64,000 bases of DNA from Begonia masoniana (Eukaryota > Streptophyta > Magnoliopsida > Cucurbitales > Begoniaceae). Made by a program: the position numbers and the translations under genes. Shown one piece after another: positions 1 to 13,017 of the stretch. The stretch lies in assembly GCA_022432975.1 (NCBI GenBank), contig CM039512.1, positions 31,967,574-32,031,573 on the forward strand. The letters are read 5' to 3'. The notes below the pieces were generated by a model. That model was not told the DNA's origin. It made no database searches and saw only the letters and a list, made by a program, of their open reading frames with translations. The number at the start of each line of letters is the position of its first letter. Positions within the stretch are counted from its first letter, which is position 1.

Positions 1-481
1 AAGTGTCTTTCAGCAACTATAAGGTTGGTATTTAAACCACCAACGTTTAGCACAATTAGGGTTACAAAATGGGTAGCCAACAAAGTGGTGCCAAAAGGAG
101 AAGTGTTCGGTCAAGGGCTAGCCGAGTACACCCTTATTCTTGGCCATTTTTGGTAAAGCCTTCATCTCTCCTAATGTCCTTTTCACCTGAGCTTTGACCT
201 CAAAAATACCCCTCCTAAGTGCCAACTAAGGGCAAAATGGTTCAGCTAATTTTAAAACAACATGGTAAAGAAAGAAAGTTAAAAGCACAAGGTACTTACA
301 CGATTTGTTGCTAAGGAAGACAAATTCCTTCTTCGAAAATGGTATGGCCGAAAGCATGCTCCCATGATATTAAATGGTAGGGCTTTTCCATGTCTTGAAG
401 GCTCAGCTCCATTTCCAATTGATTCAAGGATGATCCACCAATAAAAAGAGACAATTCATTAGGTAAATTCTCGGCCAAGGA

Positions 482-2863
482 TGTAACACCCGACTTTACG
501 GGATTTGATTTTTATTCCAATATAAACGGCAATTTTGTAAATACATCAAAATAAGTCCGTTTTGTGAATAGAAAGTTTTAATGAAGCCGTAATAATAAAT
601 TGGAATTTATGGTGAAATAGGAAAATTCGGAGAAGTCGGATCGTTAATTAAATAACGAAATAAGTGGAAAAAATAAATAGAAATTATGTGGAGGGGCGAT
701 TAAGTAATTTCACAAGCCAAATTTTTAATAAAAACAAAAATCTCCTCCTCACGCGAATCCTTTTCTCTTCCCCTTTTCTAGGCGATTTCTTCTCCTCCTC
801 GTGCGTTCCTCTTCCGGCGACGAGAACTCCTCCGACGACTCAGTTTTCTTCGCGTTTCCCTCTCCTTCCTCGACTCTAGGTACAAAACTATAGTTTTGGA
901 GTGTTAGATTTTGATTTTTACGGTTAAACGGATTAGGGTTCGTTAGGGTTTTCGTTGAAAACGTAAAATAGAGTTTGAAATTGATAGGTTTAGCGTAGTT
1001 AAGCCTATAATCGATGTATTGGAGTTTATTGGACGTAGTTAATCGATTTATTGGTTAACATTGGAGTTTTGGTTGGTTTTGAGCTTGAAAAACTCCATTA
1101 ATGGAGGTTTGAAAATTCACGAGCACGAGTTGCTCGATAAAATGCCTCAATGGGGTGTTTTAGAGTTTAGGAGATTTTCTTTTGCTAGGAGTTTGTAATT
1201 TTCTAAACTCGATAGTTTGGAATTGGTTTAAATGACAAATGTTGTGTTTTGCCTTAGGTGAACAACGCTCATGGATGGAGCGTGAATTTCAACGGACGCG
1301 AGGTAAGTCTCTGTGATTTGTTTGGCCGATTGGCCTACACCATAAGACTATGTCGATCAAAGAATTGGAGATGTTTGTTGTGTTGGGTAATTAGAACGGG
1401 TAGTTAGTTTTAGGTTTGGTTAGGTTGTTTATTGTTTAGTTTACTTTTTGTATGTTTCTATATTCGTTCATTTCATAATGTTTGTTCACGCATCATTGTT
1501 TTCGAACGGCATGAAAAATGAGTTTTCTCTGCATATTTTCATGAAAAGAAAAACGATAACGAAAAGGTAATGAATGTAATGATGGTCACGTCGGTGGCGG
1601 TGGTTCAGACATGGCTATCAGATGAAGCATGTCTTCCCCCCGGTTAGATACGAGGGGCTATCCAATCGCCGGATGTGCCGCTCCTATCTAGCGAGAGAGA
1701 AGCCCCGGTGACGTAAATAAAATGAAATGATTAGCGAAAAGGTAGGACACATGATTTATGAACTGTACATGCATAGCATTAGCATTCACGTGCATTCACT
1801 TAGATTTACTGAGCCTCTAGCTCACATGTTTAATTCTATGGTGTAGGTGATTTTGAGACAGGTGAGGAAGACGTCCCTCCGCCTGAAGTATAAGCACGTT
1901 GAAGGAGGATGGCCCGTGGGAGTGCGCTGGCAGTCGGTGCGTAATTTTGACCCGTGGGGACGTAGGTAAATGTTTTGGGAATTGATAGATAGAATATAGG
2001 AAATTGTATAGTTAAACATTTTAGGATGTTTGGATCTGGATAGATATTTTTAGTGTTTTTGGAAAATTGAATGGATTTCGTAATGTTTTGATATTTTCAT
2101 ATAGGAGGTAATGTTAAACTTTTAAACGGAACCACGTGGTTCGTTTTTATGAAATTTAAATACGTTTTGGGTTGGTTATTGGGGGAATTGTCGATTTAGG
2201 AATGAGTGAGGATAAGAGTAAGGTTAAGTTGAAGTGTGTTTTTATGAAATGCATGTAAAGGTGTGTGATGAAGGAATGAAGAAGAAGAGGAATGTGTTGT
2301 GTGTGTAAATGTAGTGGGTAGGGCGTGAAAGGAAAGAAGAAGGAAAGAAAGAAATGAAGGGAGGGGTGGCCAAGCCTCTGGGATTCAGATTTCAGAGGGC
2401 TTTGCGATCGATCGCCTAAGGGAGGCGATCGATCGCCTAAGGGAGGCGATCGATCGCCCCTCTATTGGTCACGCTCTGGAGAAATTCCAGAGCGTGTGCC
2501 GAATGATCGCTGGAAAAGGCGATCTTTAGGCAAAAACTGGCGATCGCTTAGGGCGATCGATCTCCTGTTTTGGGTGATTGATCGCCCCTCAGCATTTTCA
2601 ACAGGCAATCGATCGCCTGTTTTGGGCGATCGATCGCCCCTATATTTTTCTCGGAACAGGTCCCTTTTGCCCCTGCTTTTGTCTTTTTCCCCTATTTCAT
2701 TTGTTTTATATGTTTTAATTATTTATTTAATTGATTTTAAGATTTGTTTTAAATGATTTTCTGATTTCGATTTTAATTTAAATTTCCGCTCGAACGTTAC
2801 GAAGTTTATATTAAAATGAAAAATTTATACGGTAAAATTAGGATATGGGTAAGGGTCGTTACA
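482..2863 (+). mobile_element. SL1: solo LTR of the E7 family
   Basis: It begins TGTAACACCCG and ends GGGTCGTTACA and is flanked by the 5-bp target duplication AAGGA at 477-481 and 2864-2868. There is no internal region, so it is a solo LTR (2382 bp) left by recombination between two LTRs. It is homologous, in opposite orientation, to the E7 LTR at 60426-63105: both share the palindrome-rich segment, the block near 1850-1970 (compare 61400-61510) and similar ends. The small open frames inside it look fortuitous. Confidence 0.93.
2404..2640. repeat. Cluster of GCGATCGATCGC palindromes inside SL1
   Basis: Self-complementary cores occur at 2404-2415 (GCGATCGATCGC), 2424-2437 and 2445-2458 (GGCGATCGATCGCC), spaced about 21 bp by CTAAGGGA-type spacers, and more degenerate copies run to 2640. 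A separate hairpin (ACGCTCTGGA and its complement around GAAAT) lies near 2471-2495. The same part of the E7 LTR carries a different palindrome set. Confidence 0.85.
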
Positions 2864-2908
2864 AAGGATTTGGCACAAGACCGAGTGATGGCACTCCGTG
2901 GCATATCA

Positions 2909-4070
2909 TCTTTCCCGGGTGATTGATGATTTGACCTCAAATCTAAAGGCTCGTCAAGTTCTAGGTCATTCTCTTCTCTGATGTAGAGGAATATGTCTTG
3001 CACATTGAACATAGCCGAGACTCCATATTCACCAAGAAGTTAAAGTTTGTATGCGTTGTTGTTGATTCTTTTTCAAACCTTAAATGGACCATCGGCTCTA
3101 GGGAGTAACTTAGACTTTTGTTGTTTCGGAAACCTCTCATTCCTTAAGTGTAACCAAACTAGGTCCCCTTCCTTGAAGATAATCTCCTTTCTCCCTCATT
3201 TTGCTTGCTTGGCATATGTCTCGTTTTTCTTTTGAATGGTGTTTCGAACCAATTCATGTATCTTCTTAACTTGTTTGGCCTTGATGGATCCCATAGGGTG
3301 CGAGGTGTTTCATGGGTATTGGTATAAGGTCCAACAGTGTAAAAGGGTTGAACCCATGCACCACTTTGGTCATTTGAGTTGAGGTGCGTACGCTCATATT
3401 GTAAGAAAACTCAATGTATGGGAGTTGAATGTCCTAATCGGTGAACCTCTTGCCCACTATGATTCTCAATAAAGTTCCCAATGTTCGATTGACTACCTCG
3501 GTTTGGCCATCCATTTGAGGGTGGAATGATGTACTAAAGAGCAAATTCGTACCAAGCTTATTTCATAAGGTTTTCCAAAAAGAGCTTAGGAACTAAGTGT
3601 CCCTATCTAAAACAATTGATTTAGGCACCTCATGCAAGTGAACTACTTCCTTGAAAAATAATTTGGTTATGAGCAATGAATCATCCATTTTGGAGCACGC
3701 AATGAAATGCGCCATTTTTGAGAAGCGATCCATGACTGCCATAATTGACTCTTTAGCTCAGATTGTGCACGGTAGTCCCAAAAAAAAGTCCATGCTAACT
3801 TCTTCCCAAGGGTGACTTGGCACTGGTAATGGTAAGTAAAGCCCTTGAGGTAGCACTTTACTCTTAGATTTGTTGCAAAAAATGCACTTCTCTAGAACCC
3901 GATGCACATCTTAAAGTAGGTGAGGCCAATAAAAATTTTCCTGGACCACATGCAAAGTCTTCTTTTGACCAAAATGGCTAGACAATCTGCCACCATGAGC
4001 TTCATTGATTATGGACTCTCGAATCCCCCTCTTGGAATACACAATTTACCCCTTTTGAATAAGTAGTCAT
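2909..4070 (-). pseudogene. E1 integrase region, decayed
   Basis: This segment lies between the RNase H region and the 3' LTR, the normal place for integrase in Ty3/Gypsy. It aligns by eye with the E2 integrase at 23049-24240: both contain the minus-strand stretch encoding MAHFI and FFKEVVHLH followed by the DRDT block. No open frame covers it, and several stops and frameshifts are present. The last piece, 2909-3012, encodes EPLDLRSNHQSPGKDD and runs into the 3' LTR. Integrase would insert the element cDNA; this copy cannot do so. Confidence 0.72.
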
Positions 4071-4073
4071 CTG

Positions 4074-5300
4074 CTATGTGATAATCACCTTCTTGCACTT
4101 ATCATACCATTGGCCAAAATTTACATCCCCCATATAAGTGCTCTTGATCCATTCGAATAAAAAAACTTTGTACTTAGCTCGATTAGGAGGGCATACCTCA
4201 TAGAAAGGCCGTCGGCAACCACATCCCTCATATAAGTCCTCTTGCATGAGTAATGCTTCAATTCCCAACTCGGATGCATCACATTCTACTTCAAAAACTT
4301 TGTTGAAGTCGGGTAGCATAAGAATTGGCGCATGACATAATTTCTCATTTATTGACTCAAAGCTTTGTTGGCAAGATTGAGTCCATTGAAACTCCATTCA
4401 TTTTTTGGTACAATCGGTGATTGGCGTCATGATAGAACTAAAGTCCCTAATGAATCGCCTATAGAAAGATGTCAAACCATGGAAACTCCTTACCTCCAAG
4501 ACCCCCTTTGGAATTGGCCAATCCTTGATGGATTCAATCTTCAATTCATCGACCTTCATGTCATCTTTTGTGATGATGAAACCAAGAAAATACTCTCTCT
4601 CTTGATCAAAAGAACACTTCTTAGGATTTCCAAAAAGTTTGGCGCTACTAAGAGTTTCAAAGAGAGTTCCAAGGTGCTTTATGTGACTTGTAAAGTTTGA
4701 ACTATACACCAAATTGTCATCCAAGTAGACCACTATAAACATGCCCAAAAACTCTTTAAGGACAAAGTACATGAGTCTCATAAAAGTGCTAGGAGCATTG
4801 GAAAGGTCAAAAGACATCACTAACCATTCAAAAAGTCCATACTTGGTCTTGAAAGTCGTCTTTCACTCATCTCCTTCCTTAATTCGAATTTGGTAGTAGC
4901 CACTTTTTAAATCCACCTTAGAAAAATAAGGTGCTCCACTAAGCTCATATAGCATGTCTTCGAGCCGAGAATAGGAAAGTGGTACTTGATGGGGATTTGG
5001 TTGATGACTTGGTTATCCACGTATATTCTCATTGAGCCATTCTTCTTTTGTACAATAAGGGTAGGTACAACACACGGGCTCATTGATTCCTGAATGTAAC
5101 CAGTAAATCTTCCACTTGACTTTGCAATTCTTTAGTTTCCTCCGGATTCATTCTATAAGCGGGGCAATTTGGAAGCACAACCGCCGGTTGTAGATTAATT
5201 TTGTGCTCAATACCCCGAAGGAGTGGTAAACCTTGAGGTAGCTCATCCAAAAATACGTCTTCAAATTGATGCAAGAAAGCTCTAACTTCCATGGGAAGTT
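4074..5300 (-). pseudogene. E1 reverse transcriptase and RNase H, fragmented
   Basis: Three pieces are visible on the minus strand. 5080-5292 gives the region before the RT fingers (AYRMNPEETKELQSQV). 4398-4820 holds the palm, with [10 protein letters not shown] and the active-site string [12 protein letters not shown], followed by [15 protein letters not shown]. 4074-4397 gives the RNase H start ([18 protein letters not shown]). RT copies element RNA into DNA and RNase H removes the RNA. The pieces are separated by frameshifts and stops, and roughly 4821-5079 has no long frame. The active-site aspartates appear intact, but the protein cannot be made whole. Confidence 0.82.
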
Positions 5301-5543
5301 CCCCTAATTCTTCAATTCTTTCCTAAAACAATATGAGAATGAGAGGACCTCCTTCTAAGAGAGACTTCTTCAACTCCTTGGACATGAAAAGACTAGTTTT
5401 TTCCTTTCCTTTCCTCCATAACTCTTCATCTTCAGCCACTTGTTCCAACCTAAGTGGGGCTAGTTTAATCATCCTCTTGTCATGCTTCAAAGAATAACAA
5501 TTTGAGTCCCATCATGGGTGACCCTTCTATCAAATTGCCACGG

Positions 5544-5954
5544 TCAACCTAACAAGAGATGACTTGCACTCATTAGCACCACATCACAAACCACATTGTC
5601 TTTGTAACCACCAATGGAGAACTCAATGAACACTTGTTTCGATACTTTAATATCATCTTGCTCATTCAACAACCTTAGCTTGTATGGGCTAGGGTAAGTA
5701 GTGGTTTCCAACCTATGTTTGTCCACAAGATCTTGAGAAGCCACATTGGTGAAACACTCACCATCAATAATAAGGGAACAAACTTTCTCCTTGATCAAAC
5801 ACCGACTATAGAAAATATTCTCCTGTTGACAATCTTCATCATTGGCTTTGGATATGAGGGTTCTTCGGATAACCATTAAGAGAGATCCTTCTTGGGCATG
5901 AAAAACCTTTATCTTGACCTTCAATATCCTCACCATAATCTCCCTCTTGATCAT
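5544..5954 (-). pseudogene. E1 retroviral-type aspartic protease region
   Basis: The minus-strand frame contains VCSLIIDGECFTNVASQDLV, the flap-side aspartate motif of these elements, then YKLRLLNEQDDIKVSKQV and a conserved end ASHLLLG. In functional relatives this domain cuts the Gag-Pol polyprotein. E2 (25937-26330) and E3 (42508-43047) have the equivalent block with the same spacing. It overlaps the gag zinc-knuckle frame by a shift, so the original fused frame is broken. Confidence 0.78.
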
Positions 5955-7149
5955 CTTCGCTTACTACTTCACCGGTGCTCGCGCTAAGAACCATTACTCT
6001 TGTGTTGGGACATTTGGAAGCAATGTGTCCCAATCCAAGACATTTAAAACACTTATTCTCCCTTGTTTTCGGCCGATTTGCATCTTCCATTATCTTTTTT
6101 TCTTCTACCCCTTTCGGAGGCCAACTCTTGGTAAAATGTTTCTTGTCATCCATCTTAGTTGGTGGCTTGAAAGAGCTCTCAATTTTTGGAGTGAACTGAT
6201 TGCTAAATCATTTTCCCTTTCTTTTGACTTGTCTTTCCACTTTCAAAGCAAGTTGTACTACCGTATACATGGTATCTAGTGTTTGTAGCTCCACAATGTC
6301 ACCATCTCCCTTTGCAAACCTCTTATAAACCTTGCAATTACTTGCTCTTCTGGTTCTCCAACTCCGCTTCTAATTTTGAGTCTCTTGAACTCGGTCAAAA
6401 TATTGCTCAACCGATTGAGAGCCTTATTTCAAATTTTGCATTGGCAAAAATAATTCTTGCTTGTAGTGGCTCGGCACGAACCTCTTCCTCATCAAAGATT
6501 TCATCATTCTCCAAGTCACTATAGGTTCTTCTTCCTCATGTCTTTGTTGGGCTTTAACGTTATCCCACCATAAACAAGCATACCTGGTCAATTCTAGGTA
6601 CATTAGTTTTAGTTTCACCTTTTTTGAGTAGTTGTAGTAGTCGAACACCTTTTTCACTGTCTATCCAATCCAAAAACACATCCTTGTTGCATGAACCATT
6701 AAAGGGTGGAATGGATACCTTCACAAGATTCAAATCTTTGTTAGTACCACGCCTAGCATGGCCATTGCAAAATTCTTCACTCTCAGACTCTTCAAAATTT
6801 TCTCCACGGTTGTTTCTCCTTCTTGTGTTCTCGGTCCTTCTCTTATCAAAATGGCTTTGAAGGGTCCTCACCAATTCATTTCATAGGTCCATTATACATT
6901 GGCTAAGATTCTCAAACTTGTGGTTAAGCTCATCAATCTGCCCTTGTTAGTACCATGCCTAGCATGGCCATTGCAAAATTCTTCACTCTCAGACTCTTCA
7001 AAATTTTCTCCACGGTTGTTTCTCCTTCTTGTGTTCTCGGTCCTTCTCTTATCAAAATGGCTTTGAAGGGTCCTCACCAATTCATTTCATAGGTCCATTA
7101 TACATTGGCTAAGATTCTCAAACTTGTGGTTAAGCTCATCAATCTGCCC
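5839..7149 (-). pseudogene. E1 gag, with zinc knuckle and an internal tandem duplication
   Basis: 6424-6657 encodes the capsid-like core (CLWWDNVKAQQRHEEEEPIV, then KRFVPSHYKQELF). 5839-6153 encodes the nucleocapsid knuckle CFKCLGLGHIASKC (CX2CX4HX4C). The N-terminal part (6560-6874) contains IPPFNGSCNKDVFLDWID. The stretch 6738-6943 is repeated at 6944-7149, so the N-terminal peptide MVRTLQSHFDKRRTENTRRR occurs twice. Frameshifts separate the parts. Gag packages element RNA into cytoplasmic particles; this copy is inactive. Confidence 0.8.
6738..7149. repeat. 206-bp tandem duplication within E1 gag
   Basis: Two units, 6738-6943 and 6944-7149, are nearly identical (for example CCACGCC against CCATGCC near their starts). 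The duplication is local and adds a second copy of the gag N-terminal coding segment. Confidence 0.9.
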
Positions 7150-7244
7150 TTGGTAGCTAGATTCACTCACACTTGGTTGTTTATGTCCTTTAATTCAAAG
7201 TAGCCCCATTTATTGTCTTCATTTAATCCAACAAATATACAGAA

Positions 7245-8670
7245 TGACGTGCCACGGGTTGCAATTAAAAGAAAAATTAGTAAAGTCCCAAACTTTAAAT
7301 CATCTTCCTACTTATTACGTGTTTTTCTTTTGTAGGTATAATTTATGGAAGAAATGCATAAGGAGCACTTGGAGATTCACCATTAAGCCCATGGGAATTT
7401 GTCTTCCCGGCCCAATTTAACTTGTAAATTTTATTTCAAACTTATTTGGCACACATTCACCTTTATTGTATGGATTTTATAATTGCATTGCATGCATTAG
7501 ATTGTGTGGTTAGGGTTAGATGAATGTTGGTGGATTATGGGTTGAAAAAATTCAACCAAAATTTCAAAGGAAAAAGCCCTGCAACAAATGGAGCCCAAAA
7601 GAAGCCATGGCCCAATGAAGAACCCACATTTAAAGGTATGAAAATGTAGGTATAATTGTTAGTGGGTGCAAGGATTGGTGACATGGCAAAATCTCATCCA
7701 TTGGCTAAGGAAAGGCTCAAATTAAAAGGGGAAAAATTGATCTAGGCACGTGGCTAGCAAGAGGAGCGTGCGGGCAGGCGCGGGCAGCAGGTACCTGGAT
7801 TGCTGAGTTGGCGCTCAAGGAGGCAGCTTGGCTGTCGATCAGCGCGCCCGATCAGCAGCACTCCTTCACCCGAGTTGCGCGCACGTGGCCGCGCCTGGTT
7901 TGTGGATGGCGAGCGCACCAGCTCCTTCATCCTAGCCCTTGATTAATTTCTTGATCCAATGGTCCACCTCCTCTCTTGCCAAACCCTAATCCACCCTAAG
8001 ACTCTATAAATTCATAGCATTGGTGCATGTTCAAGAACTTTTGCCAATTTATAAAATATCTCTTTCTCTCTTCTAAGGTGGGTAGCCTTTGGATTTTTTC
8101 CTTGGTTCCTTGAACCAAGTGGAGTAGCCCTCCATTGCTAACCTAGCTTGGGTTGCTAGGATAGCTCTTAATTTTTCCCTCACCTTCTCCATTGGGAGTT
8201 GGAGTTGAGGACGGAAACCTAGGCCCTAGGTGGTCGATTTTTCCTACGGGAAAATTGTTTGTTCAAAGAGCCTAACGTAGGATAGCTCCTTGAACCCGCC
8301 AACGGTATTTCCATTTATCTTCTTGCCATCACATTTTCACACACTTCACTCTCTTTATTTTCGGCCATACACTCCCACACAACTCACATTTATTTTATTG
8401 CATATTATTTCCTTCATCCTCATCTCCATTTCTTCACCTTTTCACACACCTTGCTACACCTTTATTTTCTTCTATTTTTATTGCATATCAATCATCTCTT
8501 TCCCTTTAATTTCGGCCATATATCATTCACACACCTTCACATCATATTTCCTTTGCATTTATTGTCGTATTATTCCTTAATTTCGGCCATTTCCACAACC
8601 ACACAACCGAACACTCTTCTTGAATATTTGTGGGTTTGAACACGACCCTTTTCTAAGCGATTTTGTGTCA
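7245..8670 (+). mobile_element. SL2: solo LTR of the E3 family
   Basis: It starts TGACGTGCC, ends TTTGTGTCA, and is flanked by the target duplication CAGAA (7240-7244 and 8671-8675). It is 1426 bp and homologous to the reverse complement of the E3 LTRs (26331-27801, 45308-46807) and to SL4 in the same orientation; all share the block around 7440-7640 with the bases for TTAGGGTTAGATG. It interrupts the short E1 leader between primer-binding site and gag. Confidence 0.93.
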
Positions 8671-8695
8671 CAGAATAATCCCAAAAAATAGCAGG

Positions 8696-8707
8696 GCTCT
8701 GATACCA
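8696..8707 (-). promoter_or_regulatory. E1 primer-binding site for initiator tRNA-Met
   Basis: The minus strand reads TGGTATCAGAGC two bases from the LTR end. This is the exact complement of the plant initiator tRNA-Met 3' end used to prime minus-strand DNA synthesis, and it fixes the minus orientation of E1. Confidence 0.9.
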
Positions 8708-8709
8708 AA

Positions 8710-9735
8710 TGATATTTTCACCTATGGCAACTTGTGGGGCAACCACAAGCACTATTTCAACTCGGTTTTCCAATTGATAATAACGGAGAATCCCCAGATT
8801 CCAACAAGGAGAAAATCTTCAATATAAGTCCAAATGCTCTAACATTTTAACACAAGTTTACCTTGGGAGTGTACAGAACACCCTTAAAATTTTAAAGGTT
8901 GAATTACTATGGTTGAAGAGATATACATGGTAGAAGCCAACTTGTTTGTATGTTGATAAATGTGCACCACCTTGGGTTTAGTTCTTCTTTGTAAGAAGAA
9001 CACTCCAACTTGCAAAAAATGAGGGGATGGAAAGTAGTCTTGCTGAGGTTTCTCTATGCCAAAGAGGGAGGCGGAAGGCTACAAGAAAGATCACCAATTT
9101 GTCCCTCACAGATCGAAAACAAATACTCACTCACTCTCTCGGATGTAACTCATCGATGAAGAGAAAATGGAAGACCGAAAAGCTCAACGCTCTATCTGAA
9201 AATTATGCATTCAAAAGTGTCTTTCAGCAACCATAAGGTTGGTATTTAAACAACCAATATTCAGCACAATTAGAGTTACAAAAAGGGAAGCCAACAAAGT
9301 GGTGCCAAAAGGGGAAGTGTTCAGCCAAGGGCTAGCCGAATACACCCTATGCTTGGCCATTTTTGGTAAAGCCTTCCTCTCTCCTAATGCCTTTTTCACC
9401 TGAGCTTTGACCTAAAAAACACCCCTCCTAAGTGCCAACTAAGGGCAAAATGGTTCAACTAATTTTAAAACAACAAGGTAAAAAAAGAAAGTTAAAAACA
9501 CTAGCCGATTACCTGATTTGTTGCTAAGGAAGACAAATTCCTTATTTGAAAATGGTATGGCCGAGAGCATGCTCCCATGATATTAAATGGTAGGGCTTTT
9601 CCATGTCTTGAAGGCTCGGCTCCAACCCCAATTGATTCAAGGATGATCCACCTACAAAAAAAGACAATTTGTTAGGTAAATTCTCGGCCAAGGATTTGGC
9701 ACAAGGCTGAGTGATGACACCTCGTGGCATATCAT
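8710..9735 (-). repeat. E1 5' LTR (1026 bp)
   Basis: Bounded on the plus strand by TGATATTTTC at 8710, beside the primer-binding site, and GGCATATCA at 9735. Positions 9215-9735 match 1-481 plus 2864-2908. The minus-strand start again encodes MPRGVITQPCAKSLAEN. Its last 257 bp recur at 10900-11154 inside a suspicious local duplication. Confidence 0.9.
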
Positions 9736-10231
9736 AAAAGAATCAAAGTTGTTAATTAAAGGAGCTTGACTCAATTTCATATTCCATCTTTTAACATCAA
9801 GTATAGAACAACGAGTATTGTAACCCAGACCCTTTAACGATGCATAATTAGGAATGCTTTTGAATAATGAATAATGTAAAAGTGACTTGACCCCATTCAA
9901 ACTTTTGTGATGGAACTACAATTATCAAGCAAAGGAGCTTGACTCTAACCGAACTTGTGGTTAGAACCAAAGCTATCAATTTCATATTCCATCTTTTAAC
10001 ATCAAGTATAGAACAACGAGTATTGTAACCCAGACCCTTTAACGATGCATAATTAGGAATGCTTTTGAATAATGAATAATGTAAAAGTGACTTGACCCCA
10101 TTCAAACTTTTGTGATGGAACTACAATTATCAAGCAAAGGAGCTTGACTCTAACCGAACTTGTGGTTAGAACCAAAGCTATCAATTTCATATTCCATCTT
10201 TTAACATCAAGTAATATAACAACAAAAAAAG

Positions 10232-11192
<961 letters not shown>

Positions 11193-12003
11193 TAACCGAA
11201 CTTGTGGTTATAATTGAAGCTATCAATTTCATATTCCATCTTTTAACATCAAGTAATAAGAACAACGAGTATTGATAACCCGAGACCCTTTAACGATGCA
11301 TAATTAGGAATGCTTTTGAATAATGAATAATGTAAAAGTGACTTGACCCCATTCAAACTTTTGTGATGGAACTACAATTATCAAGCAAAGGAGCTTGTCC
11401 ATAACTAAACTTGTAGTTAGAACCAAAGCTATCAATTTGATCTTCCAAGTATTAACTTTAAATAATGAGAACCACGGGTATTGAGAACTTGAGACCCTTC
11501 CACGACGCGTAATTAAGATGAAGTGAACATCTTTAAATCAAGTATGAAGGACTTGAACCCAATCAAACTTTCTCAACAAAACCAAAGTTATCAAGCAAAG
11601 GAGCTTGATCATAATTGAACTTGTGGTTAGAACCAAAGCTATCAATTTGATATTTCGAGTTTTAACTTTAAATAATGAGAACCACGAGTACTGAGAACCC
11701 GAGACCCTTCAACGATGCGTAACTAAGATGAAGTGAACACCTTTAAATCAAGTATAAAGGACTTGAACTCAATCAAACTTTTCCGAATGAACCAAAGTTA
11801 TCAATCAAAGGAGTTTGACCCTAACCAAACTTGTGGTTAGAACCAAAACTGTCAATTTGATCTTCCAAAGTTTAACATGAAGTGATGAGAACCATGAGTA
11901 TTTAAACGATGCGAAATTAAGACTTAAAAATGTCTTTGAATGAAGTATGAGTGACTTGAACTCAACTGAATTTAGTCGATCGAACTAAAGTTATCAAGCA
12001 AAG

Positions 12004-12929
12004 GAGCTTAGCTCTAACTGATGTGTCTCGAAAACCTAACTCTAGGCAAGCACCATGGAGGCAGACCTTGTATTTTACTTCTCTTTATTTTTGTAGAAAA
12101 AGAGGCTTTGGAAAGAAGAAAGGGAGAGCCTCCACCACGAAGTCATAAGGAGATGTCAAAGTTCTCACCGAAGAGGAGATCCAAGAATCCAAAGCATGTG
12201 ATAGCGTGGGAGCCAAAAAGGAAAAACTCAAGGGCTCAACACTTCGGTCATAGAGATCACTTGGGGCCACGACCCTAATCAACTTTTGGGCTTCAAGACC
12301 ATCTATTTTATCCACTCCATTGTTTAAGTTGTACTATTTTAACATTGTTCCTTATTTTTAGTTTTTACTCATTTAAGAAAAAGTTATCAAGAGTAACATC
12401 CACTCGACTCATCCTGGTTGGCCGAGTGGACTAGGTCATGTTTTTTATTTTGAACTTTGTTCTTGATGTTTTAGGTTGTTGAAAGAACGTGTAGAACATG
12501 TGATAGCTAGAAATGACCTTTTAGGAATGGGACAAACAATGACATGGGGATAACAAAAAGGTACTTGACCTTTCCTTATTTGGCCCAACATCCTTTTCTA
12601 CCTTTTTGGTTTATCCTTTTTTGTAATAGCTTCTCTTTTAGGTTGTAAAACCCTAATTCTTAAGTACATATTTATATCATCCTTAAGTGATGCTCTTAGC
12701 AGCACATTTTACATAAAAGATTGAAGTCTTTTTCCAAATCTTAAGCTCCCAATCTTCAATTGGCCACATCTCCTCAGTGAGTAACATCCGATCGAGTTTG
12801 TGTGTTTTAGTTTCCATCTTTGTTAGTGTAGTGGATTATATTGTATTGCAACATTCTCCTCCCACTTCCCTTGAGGTGAGTCTTCAGCGAGGGCGTAATA
12901 AACTAACACCGTATGAAGTTGGAGAGCTC
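12004..12929. other. Unassigned spacer between satellite blocks
   Basis: Satellite similarity stops near 12003 and resumes near 12930. The interval has a short plus-strand frame at 12021-12278 (lysine- and arginine-rich, 85 aa) that I do not recognise and doubt is a gene. It also has an inverted repeat CCACTCG / CGAGTGG near 12400-12440 and T-rich stretches. It may be an old LTR or LTR-element remnant, but no ends, primer site or target duplication were found. Confidence 0.4.
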
Positions 12930-13017
12930 ATCATGATGAGAACCACAAGTATATCAAACTCGAGACCCTTAAACAACACAAAATAGAAACTTAGGAATGC
13001 CTTTGAATCAAGTAAAG
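12930..13017. repeat. Satellite-like repeat fragment, left flank of E5
   Basis: Contains ATGAGAACCACAAGTAT, CGAGACCCTTAAAC and ACTTAGGAATGCCTTTGAAT, matching the 210-bp unit, then runs directly into the E5 5' LTR. Confidence 0.7.

Larger units (their letters stand above)
1..2908 (-). repeat. E1 3' LTR (partial), interrupted by solo LTR SL1
   Basis: The sequence is present as 1-481 and 2864-2908, matching 9215-9735 apart from the inserted SL1. It ends GGCATATCA at 2908, as the other E1 LTR does at 9735. On the minus strand its first bases encode a peptide continuing the pol frame (DMPRSAITRS), a feature shared by related LTRs in the window. Confidence 0.88.
1..9735 (-). mobile_element. E1: degenerate Ty3/Gypsy LTR retrotransposon, left LTR cut by the window edge
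   Basis: Positions 1-481 match 9215-9700 closely, so the two ends are the LTRs of one element; about 505 bp of the left LTR lie outside the window. Read on the minus strand the order is 5' LTR (8710-9735), primer-binding site, gag, protease, reverse transcriptase, RNase H, integrase, 3' LTR (to 2908). The polypurine end AATCACCCGGGAAAGA directly precedes the 3' LTR, which starts TGATATGCC. Two solo LTRs are nested in it. RT-region phrases such as AYRMNPEETKELQSQV and [10 protein letters not shown] and the zinc knuckle CFKCLGLGHIASKC identify Ty3/Gypsy; I think it is chromovirus-related, possibly CRM-like, but the clade is not proven. It is inactive: the reading frame is fragmented throughout. 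Its outer target duplication cannot be tested because the left end is missing. Confidence 0.88.

Noticed and set aside
2404..2640. Cyanobacterial HIP1-like GCGATCGC repeats suggesting transferred DNA
   Set aside because: They lie inside a plant LTR with a target duplication and in a homologous LTR at 60426-63105; the resemblance is coincidental.
4365..4700. Plus-strand 111-aa frame inside E1 RT
   Set aside because: Antisense shadow of the RT coding strand.
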